Source: a virus | Direction: 5' to 3' (one strand) | IMG/VR virus record: IMGVR_UViG_3300025634_000001 | Span: 1 to 64,000 of that record | Length of the DNA: 64,000 nucleotides | In this document: positions 53,208 to 61,607 of the stretch, one piece after another | Position numbering within the stretch: position 1 is the stretch's first letter | Layout of the letters: every line of letters begins with the position of its first letter | The notes under the pieces: generated by a model | Seen by the model: the letters and a program-made list of their open reading frames with translations, nothing else | Told to the model about the DNA's origin: nothing | The model's database searches: none | Translations under genes and position numbers: made by a program

Positions 53208-56200
53208 ATGAGCATCGGCTTCAGGGCTGCAGCTAACGCCAGCTCCGCCGGGGCAGTCGCCAGCCAGGCCATCACGATCCCCTCGACGGTGCAAGCCGGG
53301 GATGTCCTGTTCCTGGTTTTCAACGCCTACAGCGGGGCATCCGGCTCGTCCACGCTGACCGTCACCTCCACCGGGTCGGCGTGGACGCAGCTGGGCACTA
53401 CCCAGTTCGAGAGCGCGGCCAGCGCCGAGACGAACTCGGCGATTTTCTACCTCCAGGCGGGCTCCTCGGACGCCAGTGCGACAGTAACGTGTCACACGTC
53501 GGTGAGCCTGTTCGTCAACGCCACGATATCCGCGTATTCCGGGGCGAACTCGTGGAAGTTCCTTGACGTAACGAACACCACCGGGTCGGCGACGCTGACC
53601 TCGACCATGGCAGTCTCCTCGGTCGCCCCCGCCGGGACCGCCGACTGGATTATCTACGGGCTGTCCTGCTGTAACGGGGCCACCGGGTATTCCTCCTGCA
53701 CCGCGCCCGCCGGCACGACGATGCGGGAAGCGAACTTCGGGTCGGCTTCCGGGATCGCCGCCATCGCCGACTCCAACGGAGCGGTGGCCCCCGGGAGCAG
53801 TAACGGCGGCGGGCATTTCACCCCCGATCAGACAGGCACGTACACCACCTGGACGATCGGGCTCGCCGCAACGTACGTCCCTCCCGCGGGAACGCCGGCC
53901 AAAGCCAGGTTCCCGCTGCCCGCCCGCGGTCGCACGTATCCCCTGAATCCCCCCCGGACCCTGCGGATCGTCAACAGCTCCGAGGGCGGCGCCTCCGGGA
54001 CGACCGCTACCCGCGCCAACAGCGGGGGGCTGTCCGGGAGCGCGTTCGATGCCGTCGCGATCGCCGCCGGCGGGACGATGGCGTTCAACAGCACGCGCAC
54101 CGCGCACGGCCTGCGGTCATACAAGGTCGCTGTCGGGGGGACAGCCGGCACGTCGGTGCTGGAGTGGACTACTTCACTCGGCGGGCCGCAGCCGGTCATC
54201 TACTACCGGGCGTACCTCTACTACACGGCGTTCCCGGCTGTAGCTTCTTCGCCCGTCAGTACCCGTACGGGCGCGTCGGTGAGCTCGGCTTCCATCTCGG
54301 TCAGCAGCACCGGCAAGATCAACATCCGCGACGCCGCCTTCACGACCCGCGCCATCGTCGCACAGCCGATCCCGCTGAACCAGTGGTTCCGGGTCGAAGG
54401 CTATTTCGTCGGGAACGCGGTAAACGGCGCTGCCAGCGCCAGCCTGTACTACCCGATGGATTCCGTCACCGCCGCCTCGACGGCGACCGCCACCGGCATG
54501 AACAACGCCGGGCCGGCGAACGCGGTCTGGTTCGGGGAATCGAACAGCGGGACAAACGAGGGTCCCTGGTGGATCGACGACATCGGGATCTCCAACGCCG
54601 GGTACCTCGGTCCCGCCGGCCCCCCGTCCGGTGCGGTCTTCTACCCGCCAAGCCAGGCGGTCAGGGCGAGGCTCCCGCAGCAGCCGCTACTGCGCGGCCG
54701 GGTCACCTCCAGCCCCGGGTCGGTACCCCCGGTGGCCGTCAGCGGGTCCGCGAAAGCGCTCCAGCGGAATGCCGCCGACAAACTCGCGTACCTGTACGAC
54801 GGGTCCCTGATATTCGGGTACTGGAGCGGCACCCAAGGGCAGGTCGGCCACGTCACCAGCCCGCTTGCCGGGCTCTCGGTCACGAACCTGATCTCCACGG
54901 CCGAAGACGGCATCTCGATCTGGGTTGACAACAGCGCCGGTACCTCCAGCGACATCTGGGTCTGCTCCTCCGACGACGACGCCTCCGGCGGCGCCGGCCC
55001 GTCCCTGCACGTCCGCCACGGCACCTACACCGGGGGCGTCTTCACCTGGGACGCCTCCACCCTGATCTCCGGCACCACCACCGCCGCCACCATCCAGTCC
55101 ACGATCACGTGGAACGGCACCTACCTGATGGTGTTCTGGTGGGACGGCGCATCCGGCTCGGACCGGGTGTCGTACGCCTACACCAGCACCAAGAACGGCA
55201 CGTCGGGCTGGACCGCGGCAGCGACGTTCTCCGAGTCCGCCACCTGGTCCACGATCGTGCAGGTCTGCGCCCGGCACTCGTACAAGCTCGGCGCGACCGT
55301 CGTGGTGTACGGCGGCAACAGCCAGATGCACTACGCATGCCTGGCCGATTCCGCTGCCAGTCCCGCGACCGGGAACTGGGGCGGCCGGACGGTCTACGAC
55401 CAGTTCGATGATTCCCTTGAGCTGTTCGGCGGCCCGCAGGTCGTCATCGACGAGTCTTCCGGTGCCATCCACGTGGCCAGGGCCGTCGCGAACCTGGGCG
55501 GGCCGTCCTGGGATGGCGTCATCTACTGGCATGGCACCTACACCCCGGGGGCGTCAGGCTCGGTCAGCTTCGCCGCCCGTGTCACGGTCGCGTCCGCCGC
55601 GTCCGCCACGGGACCGGCGGATATCGCCGCCGCCGTCGACGCCACCGGCACCGTCTGGGTGCTGTGGACGGATAACGCTGCCCAGGGGAACCTGAAGTAC
55701 GCGACGCTGACAGCCCCCTTCACCTCGGCGTCCGCCGCTACGACGCTGATCGCCGGCAGTGCCACGTCGAACCCGCGCTGGCCGCACGTCCCGGCGGTCT
55801 CGGCGGCCCAGGCGGGGCTCGCCACGTTCCTGCCCGTGCTGTACATGGACACCACGGGCAGCCCGTTCCCGGTCCTGCTGAACACCTCGATCGCGCTGCC
55901 CGCCACCCCCGGCCCGGTGTTCTGGCCGGCATCTCAGGCGGTCCGCGCCCGCCTCCCGCAGCCGCCCATCGGGACAGGCGCCTTCCGGGGCCGGGTCAGC
56001 TCCAACCCCGGGACCCCGGTCCGCAGCGTCCCGACGCAGGGCCCGGTCTTCACCCAGAGGCCCGCCCCGGTCAGGTACGCCCTGCCTGCATGGCAGCCCC
56101 GCGCGGGCCGGATCGGGTCGAGTTTCGGCGCCCCGGTCATCAACCCGGTCCACGGGCCTCCTGTCTACCCGCTGCAGGGCGAGGTAAGAGCCCAGCTTCC

Positions 56201-58193
56201 CCCGCTGCAGCCGCGCGCCGGCCGCAGCGCGTCCTGCCCTGGCAGTCCGCCCCGGAACCCCTCTGCGGGGCCGGTGTTCTACCCTGCGGTGCGCCCGGTA
56301 CGCGCCCCGGTACCCCCGGTTTTCTCCAAGGGCCGCGTCCGCTCCGGTCCTGGCAGCGCCGCACGGAATCCGTCCGCAGGCCCCGGGGTTTACGCCCCGG
56401 CGGGCCCGGTCCGGATCAGGACCGCCCCCCCGTTCTCCAAGGGCCGCGTCACTTCCGGTCCCGGATCGCCCGCCCGTAACCCCTCAGCCGGCCCTGCCGT
56501 CTACGCGGCGCAGGGTCCCGTCCGCGCCCGGACCGTACCCCCGTTCAGCAAGGGCCGCACCGGATCTAACCCCGGCGGCCCTGTCACCGCCCTCCCGGTG
56601 CCAGGCCCGGTGTTCCGGCAGGCGCCGGCCCCGGCACGCATCCGGCCCGCCCTGCCGTTGCGGGGCCGGATCAGCTCGAACCCCGGCGGGCCCGTCCAGA
56701 ACCCGCTGCCGCCGATCTTCGGCCCGGTGTTCCGCCCGTTCCGGTTCCCGGCCAGGGCGAGGATCATCCCGCCGCCGCGCGGCAGGGTCACCTCCAGCCC
56801 GGGGTCTCCGCCCCGGAACCCGTCCGCAGGCCCCGTCTTCGTCCAGGCGCCCCGCCCGGCCAGGGCTCCCGTCCCGCAGGTCTTCTCCAAGGGCCGGGTC
56901 AGCTCCGGTCCCGGCACCGCGCCCAGGAACCCCTCACCGGGCCCGGTGTTCCGGCAGGCCGTCCGGCCCGCACGCGCCCCCGTCCCGCAGGTGTTCAGCA
57001 AGGGCCGCGTCGCATCTTGCGCGGGCGCGCCAGCACGGAATCCGGTCTCCGGTCCCGTCATCTACGCTCAGCATGGCCCGGCCAGGGCCAGGACCGCCCC
57101 CCCGTTCTCCAAGGGCCGGGCCGGCTCTAACGCCGGGGCTCCCGCCCGGAACCCCGGTACCGGGCATGTCTTCATCCAGGCCGTCCGCCCGGCCCAGGCC
57201 AGGCTCCCGCTGCCCGCACGGGGCAGGATCAGCTCGAACGCGGGCGGCCCGGTCAGGAACCCGGTCCCGCCGATCTTCGGGCCCCCGTTCTATCCCGCGA
57301 GGTCCCCCGCCCGGATCAGGGTCACCCTCCCGCCGCGAGGCCGCATCGCCTCCGGATCAGGGGCACCTGCCCGGAACCCCGGTACGGGACCCGCCGTCTA
57401 CGCGGCGCACGGCCCCGTCCGGGCCCGCGTCCCCCAGGTCTTCTCCAAGGGCCGGGTCCGGTCCGGCCAGGGGACTCATGTCCCGCAAGAAGCCCCGGTC
57501 TACCCGCAGCACGGGCCCGTCCGGGCACACCCGGTCCCGCCTGCTCGCGGGCGTATCGCCTCCGGTCCGGGCATCCCGGTCCCCGCGACCGTCCCTGTTC
57601 CCGCCTTCGCGCAGCACGGGCCGGTCCGGGCCAGGATCACCCTTCCGGCTCGCGGGCGGGTCAGCATCTTCCGGGCCCCGGCAATCCAGCCGGTCCCGGC
57701 CCCGGTCTACCCGCAGCACGGGCCGGTCGCGGCCCGCCAGCCCCTGTCCCGCAGGGGCCAGGTCCGGTCCGGTGCAGGCACCCCCGTCCGGCATCCCGCG
57801 CCGGCCTACCCGCTGCGGCGGCCGGTCCAGGCACGCATCCCGCTGCCAGCGCGCGGCAGGACCGCAGGCAACCCGGGCGCCCCCGTCCGGAACCCCGGAA
57901 CAGGACCGAAGGTCTACCCGCAGCACGGGCCCGCAGGCCTCGCATGGCGGGCACCCGGCCCGTTCCGCAAGGGATCCGCGCAGGGCAGCCCAGGCAGGTT
58001 CACGGCCACGCCGGCCATGTCGCCCCCGTTCGCCGCCGGCCCCGCCCGGTGGGCGTGGGAAGCGGGAAGCGCCCGCCCGGTATGGGCCGCCGGCCCCGCC
58101 CGGTGGGCGTGGGAAGCGGGAAGCGCCCGCCCGGTATGGGCCGGCGGCCCCGCCCGGAAGACATGGAACCCAGGCTCCGGCCGGAACCAGTGA
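53208..58193 (+). CDS. giant repeat-rich tail fibre / adhesin (1661 aa)
   Basis: Residues 1-225 form a Ser/Thr/Gly-rich beta domain. Residues ~260-470 are LamG/concanavalin-like (VIYYRAYLYYTAFPAV, PLNQWFRVEGYFVGN, WWIDDIGISNAGYLG). Residues ~520-900 are propeller-like (LAYLYDGSLIFGYWSG, VWVLWTDNAAQGNLKYATL). A ~37-residue Pro/Arg/Gly repeat (GPVF...PVRAR.P.FSKGRV.SGPG...RNP) occurs once near 483 and about 19 times from ~900 to ~1595. A duplicated 18-residue Trp/Ala element ends the protein. Repeats and carbohydrate-like modules suggest a host-surface-binding fibre; it is encoded ahead of the connectors, not after the tail genes. Confidence 0.75.
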   Translation: MSIGFRAAANASSAGAVASQAITIPSTVQAGDVLFLVFNAYSGASGSSTLTVTSTGSAWTQLGTTQFESAASAETNSAIFYLQAGSSDASATVTCHTSVSLFVNATISAYSGANSWKFLDVTNTTGSATLTSTMAVSSVAPAGTADWIIYGLSCCNGATGYSSCTAPAGTTMREANFGSASGIAAIADSNGAVAPGSSNGGGHFTPDQTGTYTTWTIGLAATYVPPAGTPAKARFPLPARGRTYPLNPPRTLRIVNSSEGGASGTTATRANSGGLSGSAFDAVAIAAGGTMAFNSTRTAHGLRSYKVAVGGTAGTSVLEWTTSLGGPQPVIYYRAYLYYTAFPAVASSPVSTRTGASVSSASISVSSTGKINIRDAAFTTRAIVAQPIPLNQWFRVEGYFVGNAVNGAASASLYYPMDSVTAASTATATGMNNAGPANAVWFGESNSGTNEGPWWIDDIGISNAGYLGPAGPPSGAVFYPPSQAVRARLPQQPLLRGRVTSSPGSVPPVAVSGSAKALQRNAADKLAYLYDGSLIFGYWSGTQGQVGHVTSPLAGLSVTNLISTAEDGISIWVDNSAGTSSDIWVCSSDDDASGGAGPSLHVRHGTYTGGVFTWDASTLISGTTTAATIQSTITWNGTYLMVFWWDGASGSDRVSYAYTSTKNGTSGWTAAATFSESATWSTIVQVCARHSYKLGATVVVYGGNSQMHYACLADSAASPATGNWGGRTVYDQFDDSLELFGGPQVVIDESSGAIHVARAVANLGGPSWDGVIYWHGTYTPGASGSVSFAARVTVASAASATGPADIAAAVDATGTVWVLWTDNAAQGNLKYATLTAPFTSASAATTLIAGSATSNPRWPHVPAVSAAQAGLATFLPVLYMDTTGSPFPVLLNTSIALPATPGPVFWPASQAVRARLPQPPIGTGAFRGRVSSNPGTPVRSVPTQGPVFTQRPAPVRYALPAWQPRAGRIGSSFGAPVINPVHGPPVYPLQGEVRAQLPPLQPRAGRSASCPGSPPRNPSAGPVFYPAVRPVRAPVPPVFSKGRVRSGPGSAARNPSAGPGVYAPAGPVRIRTAPPFSKGRVTSGPGSPARNPSAGPAVYAAQGPVRARTVPPFSKGRTGSNPGGPVTALPVPGPVFRQAPAPARIRPALPLRGRISSNPGGPVQNPLPPIFGPVFRPFRFPARARIIPPPRGRVTSSPGSPPRNPSAGPVFVQAPRPARAPVPQVFSKGRVSSGPGTAPRNPSPGPVFRQAVRPARAPVPQVFSKGRVASCAGAPARNPVSGPVIYAQHGPARARTAPPFSKGRAGSNAGAPARNPGTGHVFIQAVRPAQARLPLPARGRISSNAGGPVRNPVPPIFGPPFYPARSPARIRVTLPPRGRIASGSGAPARNPGTGPAVYAAHGPVRARVPQVFSKGRVRSGQGTHVPQEAPVYPQHGPVRAHPVPPARGRIASGPGIPVPATVPVPAFAQHGPVRARITLPARGRVSIFRAPAIQPVPAPVYPQHGPVAARQPLSRRGQVRSGAGTPVRHPAPAYPLRRPVQARIPLPARGRTAGNPGAPVRNPGTGPKVYPQHGPAGLAWRAPGPFRKGSAQGSPGRFTATPAMSPPFAAGPARWAWEAGSARPVWAAGPARWAWEAGSARPVWAGGPARKTWNPGSGRNQ
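55911..57990 (+). repeat. about 19 tandem ~111-bp repeats in the fibre gene
   Basis: Each unit encodes about 37 residues with the core P(V/A)RA(R/P)...(FSKGR or ARGR)(V/I)xS..G.P.RNP. Spacing varies by a few codons. Runs such as AARNPSAGP and APVPQVFSKGRV recur almost unchanged, pointing to recent duplication and exchange. Confidence 0.8.
58032..58139 (+). repeat. two identical 54-bp tandem repeats at the fibre 3' end
   Basis: 58032-58085 and 58086-58139 read the same; a third unit starts at 58140 and diverges. They encode AGPARWAWEAGSARPVWA twice. Confidence 0.85.
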
Positions 58194-58204
58194 CAGGAGG
58201 CTGA

Positions 58205-58528
58205 GTGAACACGATCTCCCAGTCCGTCCTGTCCACGAACTACATCCAGGTCCCCGTCACGATCCAGTCACCGGGGGCTTATGACCCCAGCACGGATGTC
58301 GTGCAGTTCGCGTTCCCGCCGTCCACCTACCCGCCGACCTCGCCCGGCACCTGGTACACGGGCTCATGGGCCGTCTTCCCCGGCCCGGTGTACTGGGCTC
58401 AGTGCCTCGTGGGCCCCGCTAACGGGGGAGTGTCGCTGGCCATCGGCCGGTACCAGGGGGCAGTGAAGATCACCGACAGCGATGCAGTGCCGGTCGAGTA
58501 CCCGTTCCTTCTGGTCATCACCCCGTAG
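58205..58528 (+). CDS. structural protein after fibre (107 aa)
   Basis: GTG 58205 just after the fibre stop, with AGGAGG upstream. Beta-rich (YIQVPVTIQSPGAYDPSTDVVQFAFPP, WYTGSWAVFPGPVYWAQCLVGP, VSLAIGRYQGAVKITDSDAVPVEYPFLLVI). Likely a small head-tail or fibre accessory protein. Confidence 0.65.
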   Translation: MNTISQSVLSTNYIQVPVTIQSPGAYDPSTDVVQFAFPPSTYPPTSPGTWYTGSWAVFPGPVYWAQCLVGPANGGVSLAIGRYQGAVKITDSDAVPVEYPFLLVITP

Positions 58529-58579
58529 GTATTCCGCATCCCCCGTACCGCTGATGCAACGAGGGCGAGGTGATGCCCC

Positions 58580-59527
58580 TTGTCCACCCCCCTGCCTGTC
58601 GCTGGCCTCACTCCGTACGTTTCGCCAGAGCTGCTAACCCAGGCCAGTACAGGCGTTTCCTGGAATACCGTGCCCCCCGGCGCCAATGTTTCCCCGGCTC
58701 AGCGCCTCGCGGAGCAGTCGAACATCTGCGCCCGCGCGACGGCCGAGGTCGACAAAGCCGCGAAACAGCCGCTCCGCGCCACCATCGACACCCTGCCGCT
58801 CTACGGGCCCGGTGTCCGCGTCGGCGCGCAGGGCAACGGCCCGGCGACTCTCATCATGACCCGCTGGCCGGTGCTCGAGGTCGTCTCCGTCCAGGTGTCC
58901 CGCAACTGCCTGCCCTACGTGTGGACCACCGTCCCGTCCGACCTGGTGCAGGTCCAGTACCCGCCTGTCGGTCTCTACGGGAGCACAGCCCCCCCGGCGG
59001 CAGGCGAAGGCGGGCAGGGGATCCTCGTCTCCCAGGAGTACGTCAACTGGGCATACGGGCGCAACGGGCTCGCCATCCAGGTCGAGTACATCAACGGGTG
59101 GCCCCACTGCGGGCTGCTCGCCAGCGCCGCCCAGGGCGCGGTGTCCCTGTCCGTCGATGACTGCACCGGCTGGGCGGTCACCTCCCCGCTGACCGGCTAC
59201 AGCGGGGCCACGGGAACGGTCTACGACGCCGGCTACCAGGAAGTCATCCAGGTCACCGCCTCGTCCGTAACCCAGGGGCCGGGAACGCTGACCCTCGCCA
59301 CGCCGCTCCAGTCCGCCCACGCGGCCGGGGTGATGGTCTCCACCCTCCCGCAGACCGTGGTGTGGGCCGCCACCCTGTTCGGTGCCGCGCAGGCACTCAC
59401 CCGCGGCGCGACGTCCACCACGGTCCGGCAGATCCCCGGCACCTCATCGTCGGGTGCGAGCCGGATGGCGGACCTGAAGAAGGAAGCCACCTGCCTGATC
59501 GAGGGCACCTTCGACCGGATCATCTGA
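58580..59527 (+). CDS. head-tail connector-like protein (315 aa)
   Basis: TTG 58580 with GAGGTG at a suitable distance. N-terminal helical region (AQRLAEQSNICARATAEVDKAAKQPLRA), central strands (TLIMTRWPVLEVVSVQVSRNC), C-terminal helix with TTVRQIPGTSSSGASRMADLKKEA. The order connector, tail-completion, major tail protein is typical of siphophages, so this is likely an HK97-gp6-type adaptor. Confidence 0.65.
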   Translation: MSTPLPVAGLTPYVSPELLTQASTGVSWNTVPPGANVSPAQRLAEQSNICARATAEVDKAAKQPLRATIDTLPLYGPGVRVGAQGNGPATLIMTRWPVLEVVSVQVSRNCLPYVWTTVPSDLVQVQYPPVGLYGSTAPPAAGEGGQGILVSQEYVNWAYGRNGLAIQVEYINGWPHCGLLASAAQGAVSLSVDDCTGWAVTSPLTGYSGATGTVYDAGYQEVIQVTASSVTQGPGTLTLATPLQSAHAAGVMVSTLPQTVVWAATLFGAAQALTRGATSTTVRQIPGTSSSGASRMADLKKEATCLIEGTFDRII

Positions 59528-59540
59528 ACGGGGGCGGGCA

Positions 59541-60059
59541 ATGCCGATCGCCTCGGTGATGGGGTACGTGAAGGGGCTCCTCGACGGCCTCCCGATGCCC
59601 GGCTACGCGCCGCCCATGTCAGCGCAGATCAACGCGCAGGACCCCAACACCGAAACCGACATCCCCACCGCGTACATCTGGCCGACGCGAGGCCATGAGT
59701 CCCGCGACGACCAGAACTACGCCGGCACGATGTCCCGCAACACCGGACCGGGAACCTCCAGCGGCGAAAAGACCATCCTGCACTCCGTTGACATCTACAT
59801 CGTGTGGATGGAAGCAGGCGACGACGAAGACGCCGACTCGATGTTCCCCGGCATCGTAGACGCCGCCATGTCGGCCCTGCGGACCGCGTACCCGATGCCC
59901 GCGCTCGCGACCGACCCCTACACCGGGGCCGAGACGCTGATCTCGAACATCGGCGAAGTCCAGGACTACCAGATCGTCGTCAGCGCGCTCGAGGACCAGG
60001 CCTACAACCGCTGCGACTCCCTGATCACCCTGCCGGTCATCGAGGTCATCCAAGCCTGA
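59541..60059 (+). CDS. tail completion-like protein (172 aa)
   Basis: PIASVMGYVKGLLDGLPMP, ILHSVDIYIVWMEAGDDEDADSMFPGIVDAAMSALRTAYPMP and a final strand-rich part fit the head-to-tail or tail-terminator proteins that precede the major tail protein. Assignment from position and shape, not from a clear motif. Confidence 0.6.
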   Translation: MPIASVMGYVKGLLDGLPMPGYAPPMSAQINAQDPNTETDIPTAYIWPTRGHESRDDQNYAGTMSRNTGPGTSSGEKTILHSVDIYIVWMEAGDDEDADSMFPGIVDAAMSALRTAYPMPALATDPYTGAETLISNIGEVQDYQIVVSALEDQAYNRCDSLITLPVIEVIQA

Positions 60060-60112
60060 CCGCCCCGCCCGACACCTCCCCTTTCTTCCTCGCTGCGCTC
60101 TCTGGAGGCCCC

Positions 60113-60331
60113 ATGCCGCCCGCCTACTGGACGATGACCGATTCCGGGGTTCGCTACTACCCCGCCACCAGGGACGCCTACGGCGTGCCCCTGGGCGACG
60201 TGAAGCCCGGCGACGTCATTGAACGCGACGAGGCCCCCGACCAGTACTGGGCGCCCTACGACGGCGAGCCGCCCCGCACCGACACCCCCGAGACCGACAC
60301 GGCCGGCGAGACCGGCAGCGAGGAGAACTAG
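60113..60331 (+). CDS. small protein before major tail gene (72 aa)
   Basis: GGAGG just before ATG 60113. WTMTDSGVRYYPATRDAYGVPLGDVKPGDVIERDEAPDQ then an acidic tail. It is immediately upstream of the tail tube gene and may be co-translated; unknown role. Confidence 0.6.
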   Translation: MPPAYWTMTDSGVRYYPATRDAYGVPLGDVKPGDVIERDEAPDQYWAPYDGEPPRTDTPETDTAGETGSEEN

Positions 60332-60333
60332 AC

Positions 60334-61605
60334 ATGGTTGCTCCCAACCCGCCGACCGCCGTATACCCCGTCTGCACGCAGCTGCTGCAGATCGGACTGG
60401 AGCAGGGCGGCTTCGGCGTCACCCCGGCTCAGGCCGCGTTCGCGTCGGTGCCCATCGCCAGCTTCATGCCGGACAACAAGATCATGCCCTGGATCGAGGA
60501 TTCGTCCATGTGGGGCGACTTCGTGAAGACCCATGATCTTCAGGAAGGTCCGCGCTGGGCCGAGTCTGAGATCAAGGAGTCCCCTCTCTACGGGGATACG
60601 TTCGGTCACTTTCTGTATAACCTGATGGGTGACCTGGTAGAGACCGGGACCGCGAGCACCCCGACGTGGATGACCTCCGGCGCGCTGTCGGCGGGCGCGG
60701 GCCCGATCCCGGTCACCTCCGGGTCCACCGCCGTCGCCGGGACCTTCGTCCAGGTCGACACGGGCGTCAACGCCGAGGTCGTGAAGGTCGGCACGGGCTC
60801 CTCGGCAACGAGCATCGTGCTGGACGCCACGACGCCGCTCCGGTTCTCCCACCTGACCACCATCGCGGTCGTCACGGTCATCGCACCGTACAGTCACGTG
60901 CTTTCCCTGCTCAATCCCTACGGCAGCACCGGGAACGTCACCGGCCAGGGCCCGACCCACTCCCTCATCCACCGCACGGGCATCCCCGGCTCGGGCAACA
61001 ACTACTCGTGGCAGTTCGCGTACGGCTGCATGAGCGAGATCATGATCTCCGGCAAGGCGACCGGCGCTCTGACGTGGAGCGGGAAGGTCACCACGTACAT
61101 CAAGACCTATCCGAGCTTCGTTCCCACTCCCAGCTTCTCGTCCGTGCGGATGATCCCCGCATGGAACAGCACGACCACGGTAGCCAGCGCGGCCGTGAAC
61201 GACATCACCGAGTGGTCCGTCACGCTGACCAGGGACCTCGACGTGATCCCGACCGCGGACGGATTCCAGCAGCCGTACCTGATCGGCCGCGGCAACCTGT
61301 CCGCCCCGTTCAAGCTCAAGTACTCGCCGGCGCTGGACGAATCGCCCTTGACGGCGATGCTGTCCAACACCCAGCCGACACTGGCGTGGTCGATCTCCAA
61401 CGGGCTCAGCGGGTCAAGCCTCGTGTCCTTCGCGCTCGCCGCGAACCAGGCCGCCTACAAGCAGACGCCGCTGGACAGCGGAAAAACTTTCTGGGGCTGG
61501 GACGTGGACGGCGAGTTCATCGCAAACACGACAAACGCGGGCAATTCGGGCGGTCGCTCTCCGCTTAGCATTACACTACAGAATGCTGTCCCGACCTACG
61601 CCTGA
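60334..61605 (+). CDS. major tail (tube) protein (423 aa)
   Basis: Starts 2 bp after the previous stop. The sequence has the tube-protein style: MPWIEDSSMWGDFVKTHDLQEGPRWAESEIKES, HTGIPGSGNNYSWQFAYGCMSEIMISGKATGALTWSGKVTTYIK, SAAVNDITEWSVTLTRDLDVIPTADGFQQPYLIGRG. Length suits a tube protein with an inserted Ig-like region (TSGSTAVAGTFVQVDTG...). It lies just before the tail chaperone pair, separated by reverse genes. Confidence 0.8.
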   Translation: MVAPNPPTAVYPVCTQLLQIGLEQGGFGVTPAQAAFASVPIASFMPDNKIMPWIEDSSMWGDFVKTHDLQEGPRWAESEIKESPLYGDTFGHFLYNLMGDLVETGTASTPTWMTSGALSAGAGPIPVTSGSTAVAGTFVQVDTGVNAEVVKVGTGSSATSIVLDATTPLRFSHLTTIAVVTVIAPYSHVLSLLNPYGSTGNVTGQGPTHSLIHRTGIPGSGNNYSWQFAYGCMSEIMISGKATGALTWSGKVTTYIKTYPSFVPTPSFSSVRMIPAWNSTTTVASAAVNDITEWSVTLTRDLDVIPTADGFQQPYLIGRGNLSAPFKLKYSPALDESPLTAMLSNTQPTLAWSISNGLSGSSLVSFALAANQAAYKQTPLDSGKTFWGWDVDGEFIANTTNAGNSGGRSPLSITLQNAVPTYA

Positions 61606-61607
61606 CC

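Noticed and set aside
55911-57990. repeat array considered as CRISPR
   Set aside because: Units are ~111 bp, coding, degenerate and lack unique spacers between conserved short repeats.
57073-58284. 403-codon frame inside the fibre gene on the + strand
   Set aside because: Arg/Pro/Ser-rich out-of-frame shadow of the repeats; no start signal and no domain.
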